Shown here in pieces: positions 50,426-59,126 of a DNA stretch of 64,000 bases (position 1 is the first letter of the stretch; each line of letters opens with the position of its first letter). Position numbers and translations under genes: made by a program. The notes beneath the pieces are model-generated. The model made no database searches, was not told the origin of the DNA, and saw only the letters and a list, made by a program, of their open reading frames with translations. The stretch comes from an uncultured Eubacteriales bacterium (GTDB taxonomy: Bacteria > Bacillota > Clostridia > Oscillospirales > Ruminococcaceae). The DNA is taken from NCBI GenBank assembly GCA_900319075.1, contig ONMZ01000001.1:223264-287263 (forward strand), given 5' to 3'.

Positions 50426-51031
50426 ATGAAAAACACAAACACAACAAACAGAAGAAAAAACATAAAAGCTACCATCGGTGCAGTTGCCGCAGCTTTAGCT
50501 ATAATAACCACAGTAACAGTTTTCACCGTTTCGGCGGCTCCTGAATCTGCAAATACAGCTAATCAGACTACTGTTAGTGAAAAAGCTGCTCCAAGCCAGG
50601 AAAAGACAAGTGAAGCAACTCAGACGACTGTTTCAAAGACAGCTGAAACAGACCCTGCAACTCAGATGTTCGGCTTCAATTTTGAGGCTGTAAAGGCAAA
50701 TGCAAACCTGGATCAGACTGCTGAAAAGCACCCCGGTGAGACAGGATATAACTATGTTAACGAGCATGGCAAGCACCCGGGTGAGGCAGGATACAACTAC
50801 TATGAAAATGAGAAGGTAAATGAGATCGGCAAACACCCAGGTGAGGCAGGATATAACTATGTTAACGAGCATGGCAAGCACCCGGGCGAAGCAGGATACA
50901 ACTACTATGAAAACGAGAAAGTAAACGAGATCGGTAAACACCCAGGTGAGGCAGGATACAACTACGTTAACGAGCATGGCAAGCACCCGGGCGAAGCAGG
51001 ATACTGCTACTACATTAACGAGGCTCACTAA
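50426..51031 (+). CDS. Secreted tandem-repeat protein of unknown function
   Basis: The start is the ATG at 50426, 9 bases after AAAGGAG. The 201-residue product has a basic N-terminus and hydrophobic signal-like segment (IKATIGAVAAALAIITTVTVFTVSAAP), a Thr/Ser/Glu-rich spacer, then from residue 101 six units beginning KHPGE(A/T)GYNY, alternating 15 residues (ending VNEHG) and 20 residues (ending YENEKVNEIG). The last unit ends CYYINEAH with a single Cys. I know no function; secretion or surface display is likely, and the aromatic repeats suggest adhesion or a peptide precursor. A strong terminator follows. Confidence 0.85.
   Translation: MKNTNTTNRRKNIKATIGAVAAALAIITTVTVFTVSAAPESANTANQTTVSEKAAPSQEKTSEATQTTVSKTAETDPATQMFGFNFEAVKANANLDQTAEKHPGETGYNYVNEHGKHPGEAGYNYYENEKVNEIGKHPGEAGYNYVNEHGKHPGEAGYNYYENEKVNEIGKHPGEAGYNYVNEHGKHPGEAGYCYYINEAH
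50726..51028 (+). repeat. Coding tandem repeat, 105-bp period (45 + 60 bp)
   Basis: Unit starts are at 50726, 50771, 50831, 50876, 50936 and 50981. The two full 105-bp blocks 50771-50875 and 50876-50980 differ at 8 positions, all at the third base of codons and all synonymous. Confidence 0.95.
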
Positions 51032-51072
51032 GACAAGAGATCAGGCGTGGCGCTGCTTATAATAACAACTCA

Positions 51073-51101
51073 GCTTTGCATTGTAAAAGGCAATGCAAAG
51101 C
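51073..51101 (+). terminator. Terminator of the tandem-repeat protein gene
   Basis: GCTTTGCATTG and CAATGCAAAGC form a perfect 11-bp stem with a 7-base loop, followed by TTTTTTATTTTT. Confidence 0.92.
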
Positions 51102-51133
51102 TTTTTTATTTTTCCGTGTGTATAATACAAAAG

Positions 51134-51353
51134 TAAGGCTGCCGCATAAGGGCAGTACTTATGTAGAAGCTTTAAGAATAATTGTTAGTAATGCTCTTTT
51201 TTGTGAAGGAATGTTTCTTAACCGCATTTCTTGACCATAACTATTTTTTAACCCCGATGGAATATCCATCGGGGTTAAAAAATCATTAAAGGGTTTTCCC
51301 CAACAATCACTTATAAATCTTCTGTATAAGCATTGCCCTTAAGGGCAGCCTTA
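51134..51353. mobile_element. MITE-like element, 220 bp, with imperfect terminal inverted repeats
   Basis: The left end (51134-51188) and the reverse complement of the right end (51353-51301) both begin TAAGGCTGCC and stay about 75 percent alike over some 50 bases, through ACAGAAG/GTAGAAG and ATTGTT. Both ends start with TA, as with TA-target insertions of IS630/Tc1 relatives. No gene lies inside. The centre holds a perfect 18-bp palindrome (51244-51282). It occupies the gap after the clpX stop. A structured RNA is the other option. Confidence 0.55.
51244..51282. terminator. Perfect 18-bp hairpin, possible bidirectional terminator
   Basis: TTTTTTAACCCCGATGGA and its exact complement are separated by ATA. 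The A/T ends give a T-run on both strands, so it can end clpX transcription (- strand) as well as transcription from the left. Confidence 0.8.
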
Positions 51354-51357
51354 TTAG

Positions 51358-52623
51358 CTACTGTGCAAGTTCCAGAGGTTTTCTTGTTATCTCCGGTTCT
51401 GCATCGTCGGTGACACAATCGGCATTTATCTTTATTGCCACAATGCTTTCATCACTTGGAGCTTCATACATAAGCTTTGTGAGTATCTTCTCAACTATAG
51501 CACGCAGACCTCTTGCGCCTGTTTTTTGTGCAATAGTCTTTTTTGCTATCTCCCTCATAGCGTCGTCGGTAATTGTAAAATCTATACCGTCAAGCTTGAA
51601 CAGCTTGGTATACTGCTTGATAAGGGAATTCTTCGGCTCGGTAAGGATCCTGCAAAGTGCATCTTCATCAAGCTCATCAAGGACCGTTATAACCGGAAGT
51701 CTTCCCACAAGCTCTGGAACAAGTCCATATTTCACAAGATCGTGGGGCAGGACCTTTTTCATAATGTTTCTTTCCTCACCTTTTTTCTTGACATTGCTGC
51801 CGAATCCCATTGAGGAAGAATCTGTCCTTTTCTCTATAAGCTTTTCAAGTCCGTCAAAAGCTCCTCCGCAGATAAACAATATATTCTTGGTATCCACCTG
51901 TATAAATTCCTGGTGGGGGTGTTTTCTTCCACCCTGTGGCGGAACGTTTGAAACGGTACCCTCTACTATTTTCAAAAGTGCCTGCTGAACACCCTCACCG
52001 CTTACATCACGGGTAATAGAGGTATTCTCGGACTTTCTTGATATCTTATCAATTTCGTCGATATAGATTATGCCCTGCTGTGCTGCCTCTACGTTATAAT
52101 CCGCAGCTTGTATAAGCCTTGTAAGCACGTTTTCAACGTCGTCGCCAACATAACCCGCCTCGGTAAGTGTTGTTGCATCCGCAATGGCAAAAGGTACATT
52201 TAAAAGTCTTGCAAGTGTCTGTGCAAGAAGCGTTTTACCTGTTCCTGTCGGTCCAAGAAGCAGAACATTGCTCTTTTGGATCTCCACGTCGTCATCATCC
52301 TCAGCAAGGGACATGATCCTCTTATAGTGGTTATACACAGCCACAGAAAGGGCGATCTTTGCCTCGTCCTGTCCAATAACATACTGGTCCAGAACTGCTT
52401 TGATCTGAGAAGGTTTTTTAAGGTCTATAAGACCAAACCTTTCGTTTGCGCCGCCTTTTTTATTTTTCCCCTTAGGGGAAGGCAGCCCGTTCTGCTCGGC
52501 AAGCAGATCATAGCAATAAAGCACACATTCATCACAAATATGGGTGTTGCCTGCGGAAAACATACTTGTCACTCTGTTTTCGGGCTTTCCGCAAAAACAG
52601 CATTTTTTTGGTTCATTAGCCAT
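51358..52623 (-). CDS. clpX: ClpX, ATP-binding subunit of the ClpXP protease
   Basis: The 421-residue AAA+ unfoldase has the N-terminal zinc domain (CCFCGK and CDECVLYC), Walker A GPTGTGKT, Walker [12 protein letters not shown], the [24 protein letters not shown] segment with pore loop following, and the IGF-like ClpP-binding loop region (SSMGFGSNV). Sensor 2 is in [10 protein letters not shown]. It unfolds substrates, including tmRNA-tagged proteins, for ClpP. It is the last gene of tig-clpP-clpX. Confidence 0.98.
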   Translation of the reverse strand: MANEPKKCCFCGKPENRVTSMFSAGNTHICDECVLYCYDLLAEQNGLPSPKGKNKKGGANERFGLIDLKKPSQIKAVLDQYVIGQDEAKIALSVAVYNHYKRIMSLAEDDDDVEIQKSNVLLLGPTGTGKTLLAQTLARLLNVPFAIADATTLTEAGYVGDDVENVLTRLIQAADYNVEAAQQGIIYIDEIDKISRKSENTSITRDVSGEGVQQALLKIVEGTVSNVPPQGGRKHPHQEFIQVDTKNILFICGGAFDGLEKLIEKRTDSSSMGFGSNVKKKGEERNIMKKVLPHDLVKYGLVPELVGRLPVITVLDELDEDALCRILTEPKNSLIKQYTKLFKLDGIDFTITDDAMREIAKKTIAQKTGARGLRAIVEKILTKLMYEAPSDESIVAIKINADCVTDDAEPEITRKPLELAQ

Positions 52624-52656
52624 TTTAGATCAACCTTTCAAATAATCGGTCATTAA

Positions 52657-53250
52657 TTATCCTCTGTTGGTTATCACTTTATCAATAAGTCCATACTCCA
52701 TAGCCTGCTGTGCAGTCATATAGTTGTCACGCTCTGTATCGGTATTTATCTGTTCAATAGGCTTTCCTGTATTCTCAGCAAGTATCCTGTTGAGCTTTTC
52801 TCTCGTTGCGACCATGTGGTCGGAATGGATCTTGATATCGGTACACTGTCCTGAAAGTCCGCCGCCGGCGATAAGCGGCTGGTGAATGAGTATCTCACTG
52901 TTTGGCAGAGCAAATCTCTTGCCCTTTGCACCGCTTGACAGCAGGAAGGATCCCATAGATGCTGCCATTCCTATACAGATAGTGGAAACGTCGCACTTGA
53001 TATACTGCATTGTATCATAAATAGCCATGCCTGCAGTAATAACTCCACCGGGGCTGTTTATATAAAGGTCAATATCCTTCTCCGGATCCTGACCCTCAAG
53101 ATAAAGCAGCTGAGCAATAACAACGCTTGCCACCTGGTCATCTATCTGGTCGCAAAGCATTATTATACGGTCGTTCAGAAGTCTTGAATATATATCATAG
53201 CTTCTTTCTCCACGGCTGGTCTGTTCAACAACATAAGGTATCAATGCCAT
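52657..53250 (-). CDS. clpP: ClpP, ATP-dependent Clp protease proteolytic subunit
   Basis: The 197-residue serine protease has catalytic Ser98 in [11 protein letters not shown], His123 in EILIHQPL and an Asp in the TDRDNYM-like [11 protein letters not shown] segment (near 172). The start [25 protein letters not shown] is canonical. AGGGAGGC lies before the ATG. It stacks as a 14-mer with ClpX caps. A hairpin-rich gap of 85 bp separates it from tig upstream. Confidence 0.98.
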   Translation of the reverse strand: MALIPYVVEQTSRGERSYDIYSRLLNDRIIMLCDQIDDQVASVVIAQLLYLEGQDPEKDIDLYINSPGGVITAGMAIYDTMQYIKCDVSTICIGMAASMGSFLLSSGAKGKRFALPNSEILIHQPLIAGGGLSGQCTDIKIHSDHMVATREKLNRILAENTGKPIEQINTDTERDNYMTAQQAMEYGLIDKVITNRG

Positions 53251-53338
53251 ATTATATGCCTCCCTGCGGCGTATCTTACGCCTTTGTTTGTATATTATGT
53301 ACCCCCGTCATATAAGGCGGGGGGCATTTTTATATTTA

Positions 53339-54619
53339 TTACTTTATAACTGCGTTTTCCTTAACCAGATCCACAGCCTTGCCGACTGCGATATCCTTCT
53401 TTACATTTTCCTCGGTGATATACTGTTTTACCTGATCTACTGTCATCTTATACTGATCGGCTATCTTCTGGATCTCCTGTGCAGCCTCATCATCGCTTAC
53501 CTCAACATTTTCAAGCTCAGCGATCTTTTCAAGAGCCAGTCTCAGCTTGACCTGCTTTTCAGCCTGCTCCTGATAAGCCTTCTTTACCTGGTCAACAGTC
53601 TGACCGGTGTACTGGCAATAAAGATCCAGGGTGATACCCTGAGGAGCAAGTCTCTGCTCAAGCTCCATCATCATCTCATTAACTCTGTTGTCAAACATGA
53701 CCTGTGGGATCTCCGCAGTCATATTTTCAACCACTTTATCAAGGATAGCTGCCTCAACATCAGCATTTGCGTGTTCCTCAGCGTGCTCTTCAAGCTTTTT
53801 CCTTACGTCGGCTTTATACTCTTCAACTGTATCGAACTCGGTAGCGTCCTTTACCATATCGTCGTCCAGCTCAGGTACTTCTTTCTTGGAAATGCCTTTG
53901 AGCTTGATCTTGAACACTACAGGGGCGCCTTTAAGATCCTCCACCTGATAGTCCTCAGGGAATGTAACATTAATGTCAAACTCCTCACCGATATTGTGGC
54001 CGACTACCTGATCCTCAAAGCCGGGGATAAACTGTCCGCTGCCAAGGTTAAGGGTAAAGTCCTCAGCCTTTCCGCCTTCAAATGCAACACCATCCTTAAA
54101 GCCTTCAAAATCAATAACAACATCGTCACCCTTTTCAGCGGCTCTGTCGTCGATAGTAACCATTCTGGAGTTTCTGTCTCTGAGAGCGTTGACCTGTCTT
54201 TCTATATCCTCATCGCTTACAGTCTTGACCTCTTTTGTTACTTCTATACCCTTATAGTCTTTTATTTCAACCTCAGGCTTTGTGAAAACGGTAACTTTCA
54301 TAGTTACGCCCTCAGCCTTAGAAACGCTTGTTACCTCTACCTCAGGTCTTGATACTACCTCAAGTCCGGATTCCTTTACAGCATCGTCAACAGCTGCCGG
54401 ATATGCAATATTTACAGCGCTCTCAAAGAAAAATTCTTCACCGAACTCTCTTTCGATAAGCTTTCTGGGAGCCTTTCCTTTACGGAAACCGGGAAGCTGG
54501 ATCTTTCCTTTTTCTCTCTGATAAGCCTGCTGTACGGATTTTTCAAACTCCTCGGCGTTAATTGCCACCTCAAGCTCATACTTATTGGTCTCAACATTAT
54601 TTGTAGACTTTAAACTCAT
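53339..54619 (-). CDS. tig: Trigger factor
   Basis: The ATG at 54619 behind TTGGAGGAA gives 426 residues. The ribosome-binding domain has LPGFRKGKAPRKLIEREFGEEFF (signature GFRKGKAP), then a PPIase domain of FKBP type (GDDVVIDFEGFKDGVAFEGGKAEDFTLNLGSGQFIPGFEDQVVGH) and a C-terminal helical chaperone domain. It is the ribosome-bound folding helper and prolyl isomerase. Heads the tig-clpP-clpX cluster. Confidence 0.97.
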   Translation of the reverse strand: MSLKSTNNVETNKYELEVAINAEEFEKSVQQAYQREKGKIQLPGFRKGKAPRKLIEREFGEEFFFESAVNIAYPAAVDDAVKESGLEVVSRPEVEVTSVSKAEGVTMKVTVFTKPEVEIKDYKGIEVTKEVKTVSDEDIERQVNALRDRNSRMVTIDDRAAEKGDDVVIDFEGFKDGVAFEGGKAEDFTLNLGSGQFIPGFEDQVVGHNIGEEFDINVTFPEDYQVEDLKGAPVVFKIKLKGISKKEVPELDDDMVKDATEFDTVEEYKADVRKKLEEHAEEHANADVEAAILDKVVENMTAEIPQVMFDNRVNEMMMELEQRLAPQGITLDLYCQYTGQTVDQVKKAYQEQAEKQVKLRLALEKIAELENVEVSDDEAAQEIQKIADQYKMTVDQVKQYITEENVKKDIAVGKAVDLVKENAVIK

Positions 54620-54689
54620 TTTAAATTCCTCCAATAATATAAATATATCCTATTCATTATATCATAAAGCCGCCGGTATTTCCAGCGTT

Positions 54690-55403
54690 TTAATAATATT
54701 TGTCGTTTTGCACAATTTTAGTTATATCCAATGGGTCAAAATGCAAAAAATCAGCGGAAACAAGCTGATATGTCACTCCGTCACGGGTACCGTTAATGGC
54801 AAAGGCGTGGGTTTTACCATGAAGATGTCCGTAAAAGCAATTCTTTATCTCATACTTATGCAGCACCTCAAGCATCTCATAATTGCAGCTATTGCCGTAA
54901 AGAGGCGGATAGTGGAGAAAAGCTATGGGTTTGAGCCCCTTTTTCAAAGCTGCCTGTACAGACATTTCGAGCCTTAAAGCTTCCCTTGCGATGACCTTTG
55001 CATCTGCCGGCTCTGTATCGTCGTTTACCCAGCCTCTTGTTCCGCAGATGGCTGTTTCGCCCAACGGGTAGCAGTCATTCTGTACAAGGTGCAGGCTGTC
55101 AAAGCCGTTTTCTCTCCAGAAGCTCTCCACCTTGCTGCGTGTACTCCACCAAAGGTCATGGTTGCCTTTTATAAAGACCTTTGTGCCGTTGAGCTTATGG
55201 ATAAACTCAAAATCCTTATATGTTTCCTCCAGTTTTAAAGCCCATGATATATCACCGGGCACGATCACAGTATCCTCGGGTCTGACTTTTTTCTGCCAAT
55301 TTTCTTCCAAGCGCACAACATAGTTATCCCAGCCGCCGAAAATGTCCATAGGTTTATTTACCCCAAGGGAAAGATGCAGATCGGCTATTGCAAAAACGCT
55401 CAA
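54690..55403 (-). CDS. Calcineurin-like metallophosphoesterase
   Basis: The probable start is TTG at 55403, 9 bases after AAGGGG (237 residues); the ATG at 55412 directly touches that site and the ATG at 55448 lacks one. It has the metal motifs ADLHLS (D-x-H), VIVPGDISWA (GD-x-x), IKGNHDLWW (GNHD) and a final FYGHLHGKTH (GH-x-H). The family hydrolyses phosphomonoesters or diesters; the target is unknown. It may be related to YmdB-unlike small phosphoesterases near tig in Clostridia. Confidence 0.87.
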   Translation of the reverse strand: MSVFAIADLHLSLGVNKPMDIFGGWDNYVVRLEENWQKKVRPEDTVIVPGDISWALKLEETYKDFEFIHKLNGTKVFIKGNHDLWWSTRSKVESFWRENGFDSLHLVQNDCYPLGETAICGTRGWVNDDTEPADAKVIAREALRLEMSVQAALKKGLKPIAFLHYPPLYGNSCNYEMLEVLHKYEIKNCFYGHLHGKTHAFAINGTRDGVTYQLVSADFLHFDPLDITKIVQNDKYY

Positions 55404-55491
55404 TAAACACATCCCCTTTTTTGAGTAATAAACAAGCAAAAACTTCACATAATAATCATACGGCTACTGCCGAAAAAGGAGCGACAACTCA

Positions 55492-55659
55492 ATGGAAAAC
55501 AAAAACAGACACGGCATAAGCTGCGACGTAGGCAGCTGTGTTTTCAACAAAAACGAATGTGAATGCACAGCCGACAACATCAGCGTTTGCTGCACCTGTT
55601 CCGACCCTGAGTGCTGCAGCGAAACTCAGTGCAAGACTTTTAAATCAAAAGAACACTGA
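55492..55659 (+). CDS. DUF1540 small cysteine-rich protein
   Basis: A 55-codon gene starts at an ATG 9 bases after AAAGGAGCG. The product has eleven Cys in the DUF1540 pattern: SCDVGSCVFNKNECECTADNI, then CCTCSDPECCSETQCKTF. The family is common in spore-forming Firmicutes and is thought to bind metal or be part of spores, but its function is not known. It is read against the surrounding genes and is followed by a hairpin. Confidence 0.88.
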   Translation: MENKNRHGISCDVGSCVFNKNECECTADNISVCCTCSDPECCSETQCKTFKSKEH

Positions 55660-55677
55660 CGATCCACAGTTAAGCAC

Positions 55678-55703
55678 TACCGCCTGAACGATGTCAGGCG
55701 GTA
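55678..55703. terminator. Terminator between the DUF1540 gene and thrC
   Basis: TACCGCCTGA and TCAGGCGGTA form a perfect 10-bp stem with a 6-base loop. It lies 18 bp after the DUF1540 stop and 12 bp beyond the convergent thrC stop. There is no clear T-run on either side. Confidence 0.65.
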
Positions 55704-55715
55704 CATAATTCAAAT

Positions 55716-57206
55716 TCAGATGCCAAGAGTCTCAAAGACAAAGTTCTTCATATCAGACTTGTCTATCACCTTGTCAAAGCGGACCTTCTTTGTTTTAAGG
55801 GCTGCCAGAGAGTCCGGTACAGGGAGCTTTGAGCACTCTGCCAATTGTTCAACAAGCTCAAATTCGTCCTTTCCTGTATCCATTCCAATTGCAGAGAGCA
55901 CAGAGCCCGAGAACTTATACGGGCTTGCTGTGGAGGCGATAACTGTCTTTGTTTTATCTCCGGTAGCCTTTACATAATCCTCATAGACTTTGACAGCAAC
56001 GGCTGTATGGGTATCGCAGGTATAGGAGAACTTCTCGTAATACTCTTTTATTGTAGCCTTTGTCTGCTCGTCATTGCAGCAGCCTGCATAGAACTCGTCA
56101 AACAGGGCTTTCTTAACGTCCTCGCTTACCTCATATCTGCCTGTTTGTGCAAGTGCGCCGAACCACTCTCTTATCTGGGCGTCATTCTCGCCGCAGAGGA
56201 GATAAAGCAGTCTTTCAAGGTTAGAGGAGATGAGTATATCCATTGATGGGGAGATGGTCGCATGGAACTGTCTGTTTCTGTCATAGATACCCGTTGTGAG
56301 GAAATCTGTGAGCACGTTGTTTGCGTTAGATGCACAAATAAGCTTATTTACGGGTATTCCCATATGCTTAGCATAATAAGCGGCAAGTATATTACCAAAG
56401 TTACCTGTTGGGACTACGATATTTATTTTTTCGCCCTCGTTTATCTGACCGTCTGCAAGCAGCTGTGCATAAACCGAAACATAATAAACGATCTGAGGAG
56501 AAAGTCTGCCCCAGTTGATAGAGTTTGCAGAGGAGAACATAAAGCCGTTATCTGCCAGCTTATTCTTTATCTCGTCATTAGTAAAGATCGCCTTTACGCC
56601 GTTTTGTGCATCATCAAAGTTGCCCTTGATAGCGCAAACGCCGACATTGCTGCCTTCCTGTGTTGTCATCTGTTTTTTCTGCATTGCGGAAACGCCGTTA
56701 TCCGGATAGAACACAAGTATAGAGGTACCCTCTACATCCTTAAAGCCCTCAAGGGCAGCTTTACCTGTATCGCCGGATGTTGCAACGAGGATAACCACCT
56801 TTTTATCAAGGTTTATCTTTTTGGTCGCAGTTGTGAGAAGGTACGGCAGGATCTGAAGCGCCATATCCTTGAATGCACAGGTTGGACCATGCCACAGCTC
56901 AAGCATATATGTGCCGTCAAAGAGGTGTGCAAGCTCTGCGATATTATCGCTGTCAAAATTCTTTGTATTATAAGCTCCATCGACGCAGTAAGCGATCTCC
57001 GCCTGGGTATAATCGGTGAGGAATTTTGAGAAAACGAATTTTGCTCTCTCACGATAATCCATACCGCCGAGCTTTTTTATATCCTCCATAGATATTGAGG
57101 GTATCTCGCTGGGTACAAAAAGTCCTCCGTCAACGGAAATACCCTGTGCGATAGCCTGTGCAGATGTCACATTCACCGAACTGTCTCTTGTGCTTTTGTA
57201 ATACAT
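55716..57206 (-). CDS. thrC: Threonine synthase
   Basis: The 496-residue PLP enzyme turns O-phosphohomoserine into threonine. It is of the long, fungal/Gram-negative type: MYYKSTRDSSVNVTSAQAIAQGISVDGGLFVPSEIP at the start, PTCAFKDMALQ with the PLP-binding Lys, ILVATSGDTGKAALEGF, and NIVVPTGNFGNILAAYYAK for phosphate binding. AAGGAAAGGTCG precedes the ATG. It is last in a run of five genes from lepB and lies 20 bp after the yraN-like gene. Confidence 0.96.
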   Translation of the reverse strand: MYYKSTRDSSVNVTSAQAIAQGISVDGGLFVPSEIPSISMEDIKKLGGMDYRERAKFVFSKFLTDYTQAEIAYCVDGAYNTKNFDSDNIAELAHLFDGTYMLELWHGPTCAFKDMALQILPYLLTTATKKINLDKKVVILVATSGDTGKAALEGFKDVEGTSILVFYPDNGVSAMQKKQMTTQEGSNVGVCAIKGNFDDAQNGVKAIFTNDEIKNKLADNGFMFSSANSINWGRLSPQIVYYVSVYAQLLADGQINEGEKINIVVPTGNFGNILAAYYAKHMGIPVNKLICASNANNVLTDFLTTGIYDRNRQFHATISPSMDILISSNLERLLYLLCGENDAQIREWFGALAQTGRYEVSEDVKKALFDEFYAGCCNDEQTKATIKEYYEKFSYTCDTHTAVAVKVYEDYVKATGDKTKTVIASTASPYKFSGSVLSAIGMDTGKDEFELVEQLAECSKLPVPDSLAALKTKKVRFDKVIDKSDMKNFVFETLGI

Positions 57207-57226
57207 AATGATACGACCTTTCCTTA

Positions 57227-57607
57227 CTAATTGCTGCTGTCAAAGGCATTTACATAATATTTCAAATGCTTGACTGCATTATCCGAGACTGTGACCACCG
57301 CCACATCAAAGCGGTAATTCACACAGTCATCAACAACTTCATTTACATATCTTTCAGCAGCGATGATAAGATGTTTCTTCTTTGCCGCTGTAATAGCCTG
57401 TTCTCCTTCTTCAAGGGGATCCTGCTTTCGTGTTTTGACCTCAACAAAGGCGATCGTCCCTTCTTTTGAGGCGATAATATCTATCTCACCGCCACGGACA
57501 GTATAATTTCTCGCAAGTATCTTATATCCGTTGCGGACAAGAAAATCCGCCGTTGCCTGTTCCCCGATATTACCTGTTTTCCTGGTGTTTTTCTGATAGT
57601 TTTGCAT
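57227..57607 (-). CDS. YraN family (UPF0102) nuclease-fold protein
   Basis: The 126-residue protein has the UPF0102 pattern: GNIGEQATADFLVRNGYKILARNYTVRGGEIDIIASKEGTIAFVEVKTRK. The E, D and ExK residues match a restriction-endonuclease-like fold, though activity is not established. It overlaps rnhB by 38 bp, a common pairing (rnhB-yraN) in Firmicutes. Confidence 0.93.
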   Translation of the reverse strand: MQNYQKNTRKTGNIGEQATADFLVRNGYKILARNYTVRGGEIDIIASKEGTIAFVEVKTRKQDPLEEGEQAITAAKKKHLIIAAERYVNEVVDDCVNYRFDVAVVTVSDNAVKHLKYYVNAFDSSN

Positions 57608-58196
57608 AGTATTTTTTCAAAAAGCTTGGTCTGTGTATCGGACTTTCTCCGTACTTATCTATCATCTCATAATGCAGCTTTGTACCGTAACCCTTATGTT
57701 TTTCAAACTGCCATTGGGGATATTTCTTCGCCATTTCAAGCATATATCTGTCTCTTGCGACTTTGGCAAGGATAGATGCGGCTGCAATACTCTGTGACTT
57801 TGCATCTCCGCCCACCACAGCTTGCGACTTTACGTCAAGCTCGGGTGTTTTATTGCCGTCGATAAGGCATATATCGGGCTTAACGGGCAAGTCCTCTACC
57901 GCTCTTTTCATGGCAAGCATTGCACAGTTAAGGATATTGAGCTTTTCTATCTCCTGGATGCTTGCGGTCTTTATGGACCAGCAGAGCGCTTTTTCTTTTA
58001 TCTCGTCAAAAAGCTTTTCACGCTTTTTCTCGCTAAGCTTTTTGCTGTCGTTTATCCCCTCGATGACGGTACCCTCATCAAACACCACAGCCGCTGCGAA
58101 AACATCGCCGGCAAGGGGACCTCTGCCTGCTTCGTCGCAGCCGCAGACAAGTCGGCTGTTTTCTCTGTACTGACTGTCAAACTCTGCAAGAGTCAT
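57570..58196 (-). CDS. rnhB: Ribonuclease HII
   Basis: The 208-residue enzyme removes ribonucleotides and RNA in RNA-DNA hybrids. It has the catalytic acids in CGCDEAGRGPLAGDVFAAAVVF, KTASIQEIEKLNILNCAMLAMKRAV, CLIDGNKTP and GGDAKSQSIAAASILAKVARDRYM. It follows rbgA by 13 bp, the common rbgA-rnhB order. Confidence 0.97.
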   Translation of the reverse strand: MTLAEFDSQYRENSRLVCGCDEAGRGPLAGDVFAAAVVFDEGTVIEGINDSKKLSEKKREKLFDEIKEKALCWSIKTASIQEIEKLNILNCAMLAMKRAVEDLPVKPDICLIDGNKTPELDVKSQAVVGGDAKSQSIAAASILAKVARDRYMLEMAKKYPQWQFEKHKGYGTKLHYEMIDKYGESPIHRPSFLKKYYAKLSEKHQENR

Positions 58197-58209
58197 TTTT
58201 TCACTTCTT

Positions 58210-59100
58210 TCATTCGGGAGCTTCCAGTGTCATTCTTCCTATTTTGCCGCTGCGGTATTCGTCAAGTACGGTATCTGCGGCTCTTTGGGTATTTATCTCT
58301 CCGCCGGAGACCAGAAAGCCTCTTTTTCTGCCTATTCTTTCAAGTATCTCAAAGCCCACAACGCAGCCGATAGTTTCCTCATCACTTGGGGGGATATCCC
58401 CTGTTGTGATGCCGTAGCGTGCTTCAAGCAGGTCGTTGTAGTTGTCTTTTAAAAACTCCAGCAATCTGCACGCAAGGAACTCGGTATCCATTATCTGATC
58501 CTTTACCGCTCCGGTAAACGCCAGTCTTTCACCCACAAGCTTATCCTCAAACTTAGGCCAGAGAACTCCCGGCATATCAAGCAGCTCAAAGCCCTCGTCC
58601 AGGCTCACCCACTGCTTGCCCTTAGTAACCCCCGGTCTGTCCTCGACCTTTGCCATTTTTGATCCTGCAAGTCGGTTTATAAACGAGGATTTGCCCACGT
58701 TGGGGATACCCACTATCATTATCCTTATAGGTCTGCCTGTCATACCCTTTGCTTCCCACTTGGCTATATCGTCTTTAAGTATAGCTTTAAGCTCGGTATA
58801 GAATTTTCCTACGTTTTTTCCGCTTCGGCAATCGGTAGCAATTGCCCGAACGCCCTGCTTTTTATAATGATCTATCCAGCGATCCGTCATAGCTGCATCG
58901 GCGGAATCTGCCTTATTGAGCAGCACGAGCCTTGGTTTTGCTCCGACTATCTTTTTTATTTCGGGATTCGTGCTTGAATAGGGTATCCTTGCATCAGTGA
59001 TCTCGACCACAGCGTCCACAAGCTTCATATTTGAAGCCATTATACGCCGTGTTTTTGCCATATGTCCGGGAAACCACTGTACATGAGTGGCATGGCTCAT
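58210..59100 (-). CDS. rbgA: Ribosome biogenesis GTPase RbgA (YlqF)
   Basis: The 296-residue circularly permuted GTPase helps assemble the 50S subunit. It begins VQWFPGHMAKTRR, then has G4 LLNKADSAD, G5-like AIATDCRSGK, G1 IVGIPNVGKSSFINRLAG, G2/G3 RPGVTKGKQWV and LLDMPGVLWPKF, and the C-terminal ANTAR-like RNA-binding part (ILERIGRKRGFLVSGGEINTQRAADTVLDEYRSGKIG). Between lepB and rnhB, as in many Firmicutes. Confidence 0.97.
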   Translation of the reverse strand: MSHATHVQWFPGHMAKTRRIMASNMKLVDAVVEITDARIPYSSTNPEIKKIVGAKPRLVLLNKADSADAAMTDRWIDHYKKQGVRAIATDCRSGKNVGKFYTELKAILKDDIAKWEAKGMTGRPIRIMIVGIPNVGKSSFINRLAGSKMAKVEDRPGVTKGKQWVSLDEGFELLDMPGVLWPKFEDKLVGERLAFTGAVKDQIMDTEFLACRLLEFLKDNYNDLLEARYGITTGDIPPSDEETIGCVVGFEILERIGRKRGFLVSGGEINTQRAADTVLDEYRSGKIGRMTLEAPE

Positions 59101-59126
59101 AAGATCACCTCTGCTCTTTACAAAAT

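Noticed and set aside
50726..51028. CRISPR-like array of regular repeats
   Set aside because: The repeats are contiguous and coding in one frame, alternate 45 and 60 bp, have no unique spacers, and no cas genes are near.
53270..53335. Terminator between tig and clpP
   Set aside because: CCCCCG/CGGGGG can pair, but the T-run lies on the + strand while both genes are on the - strand; it is not a convincing terminator for them.
53288..54352. 354-codon open frame opposite tig
   Set aside because: It is an antisense shadow of trigger factor with no ribosome site and no recognisable protein pattern.
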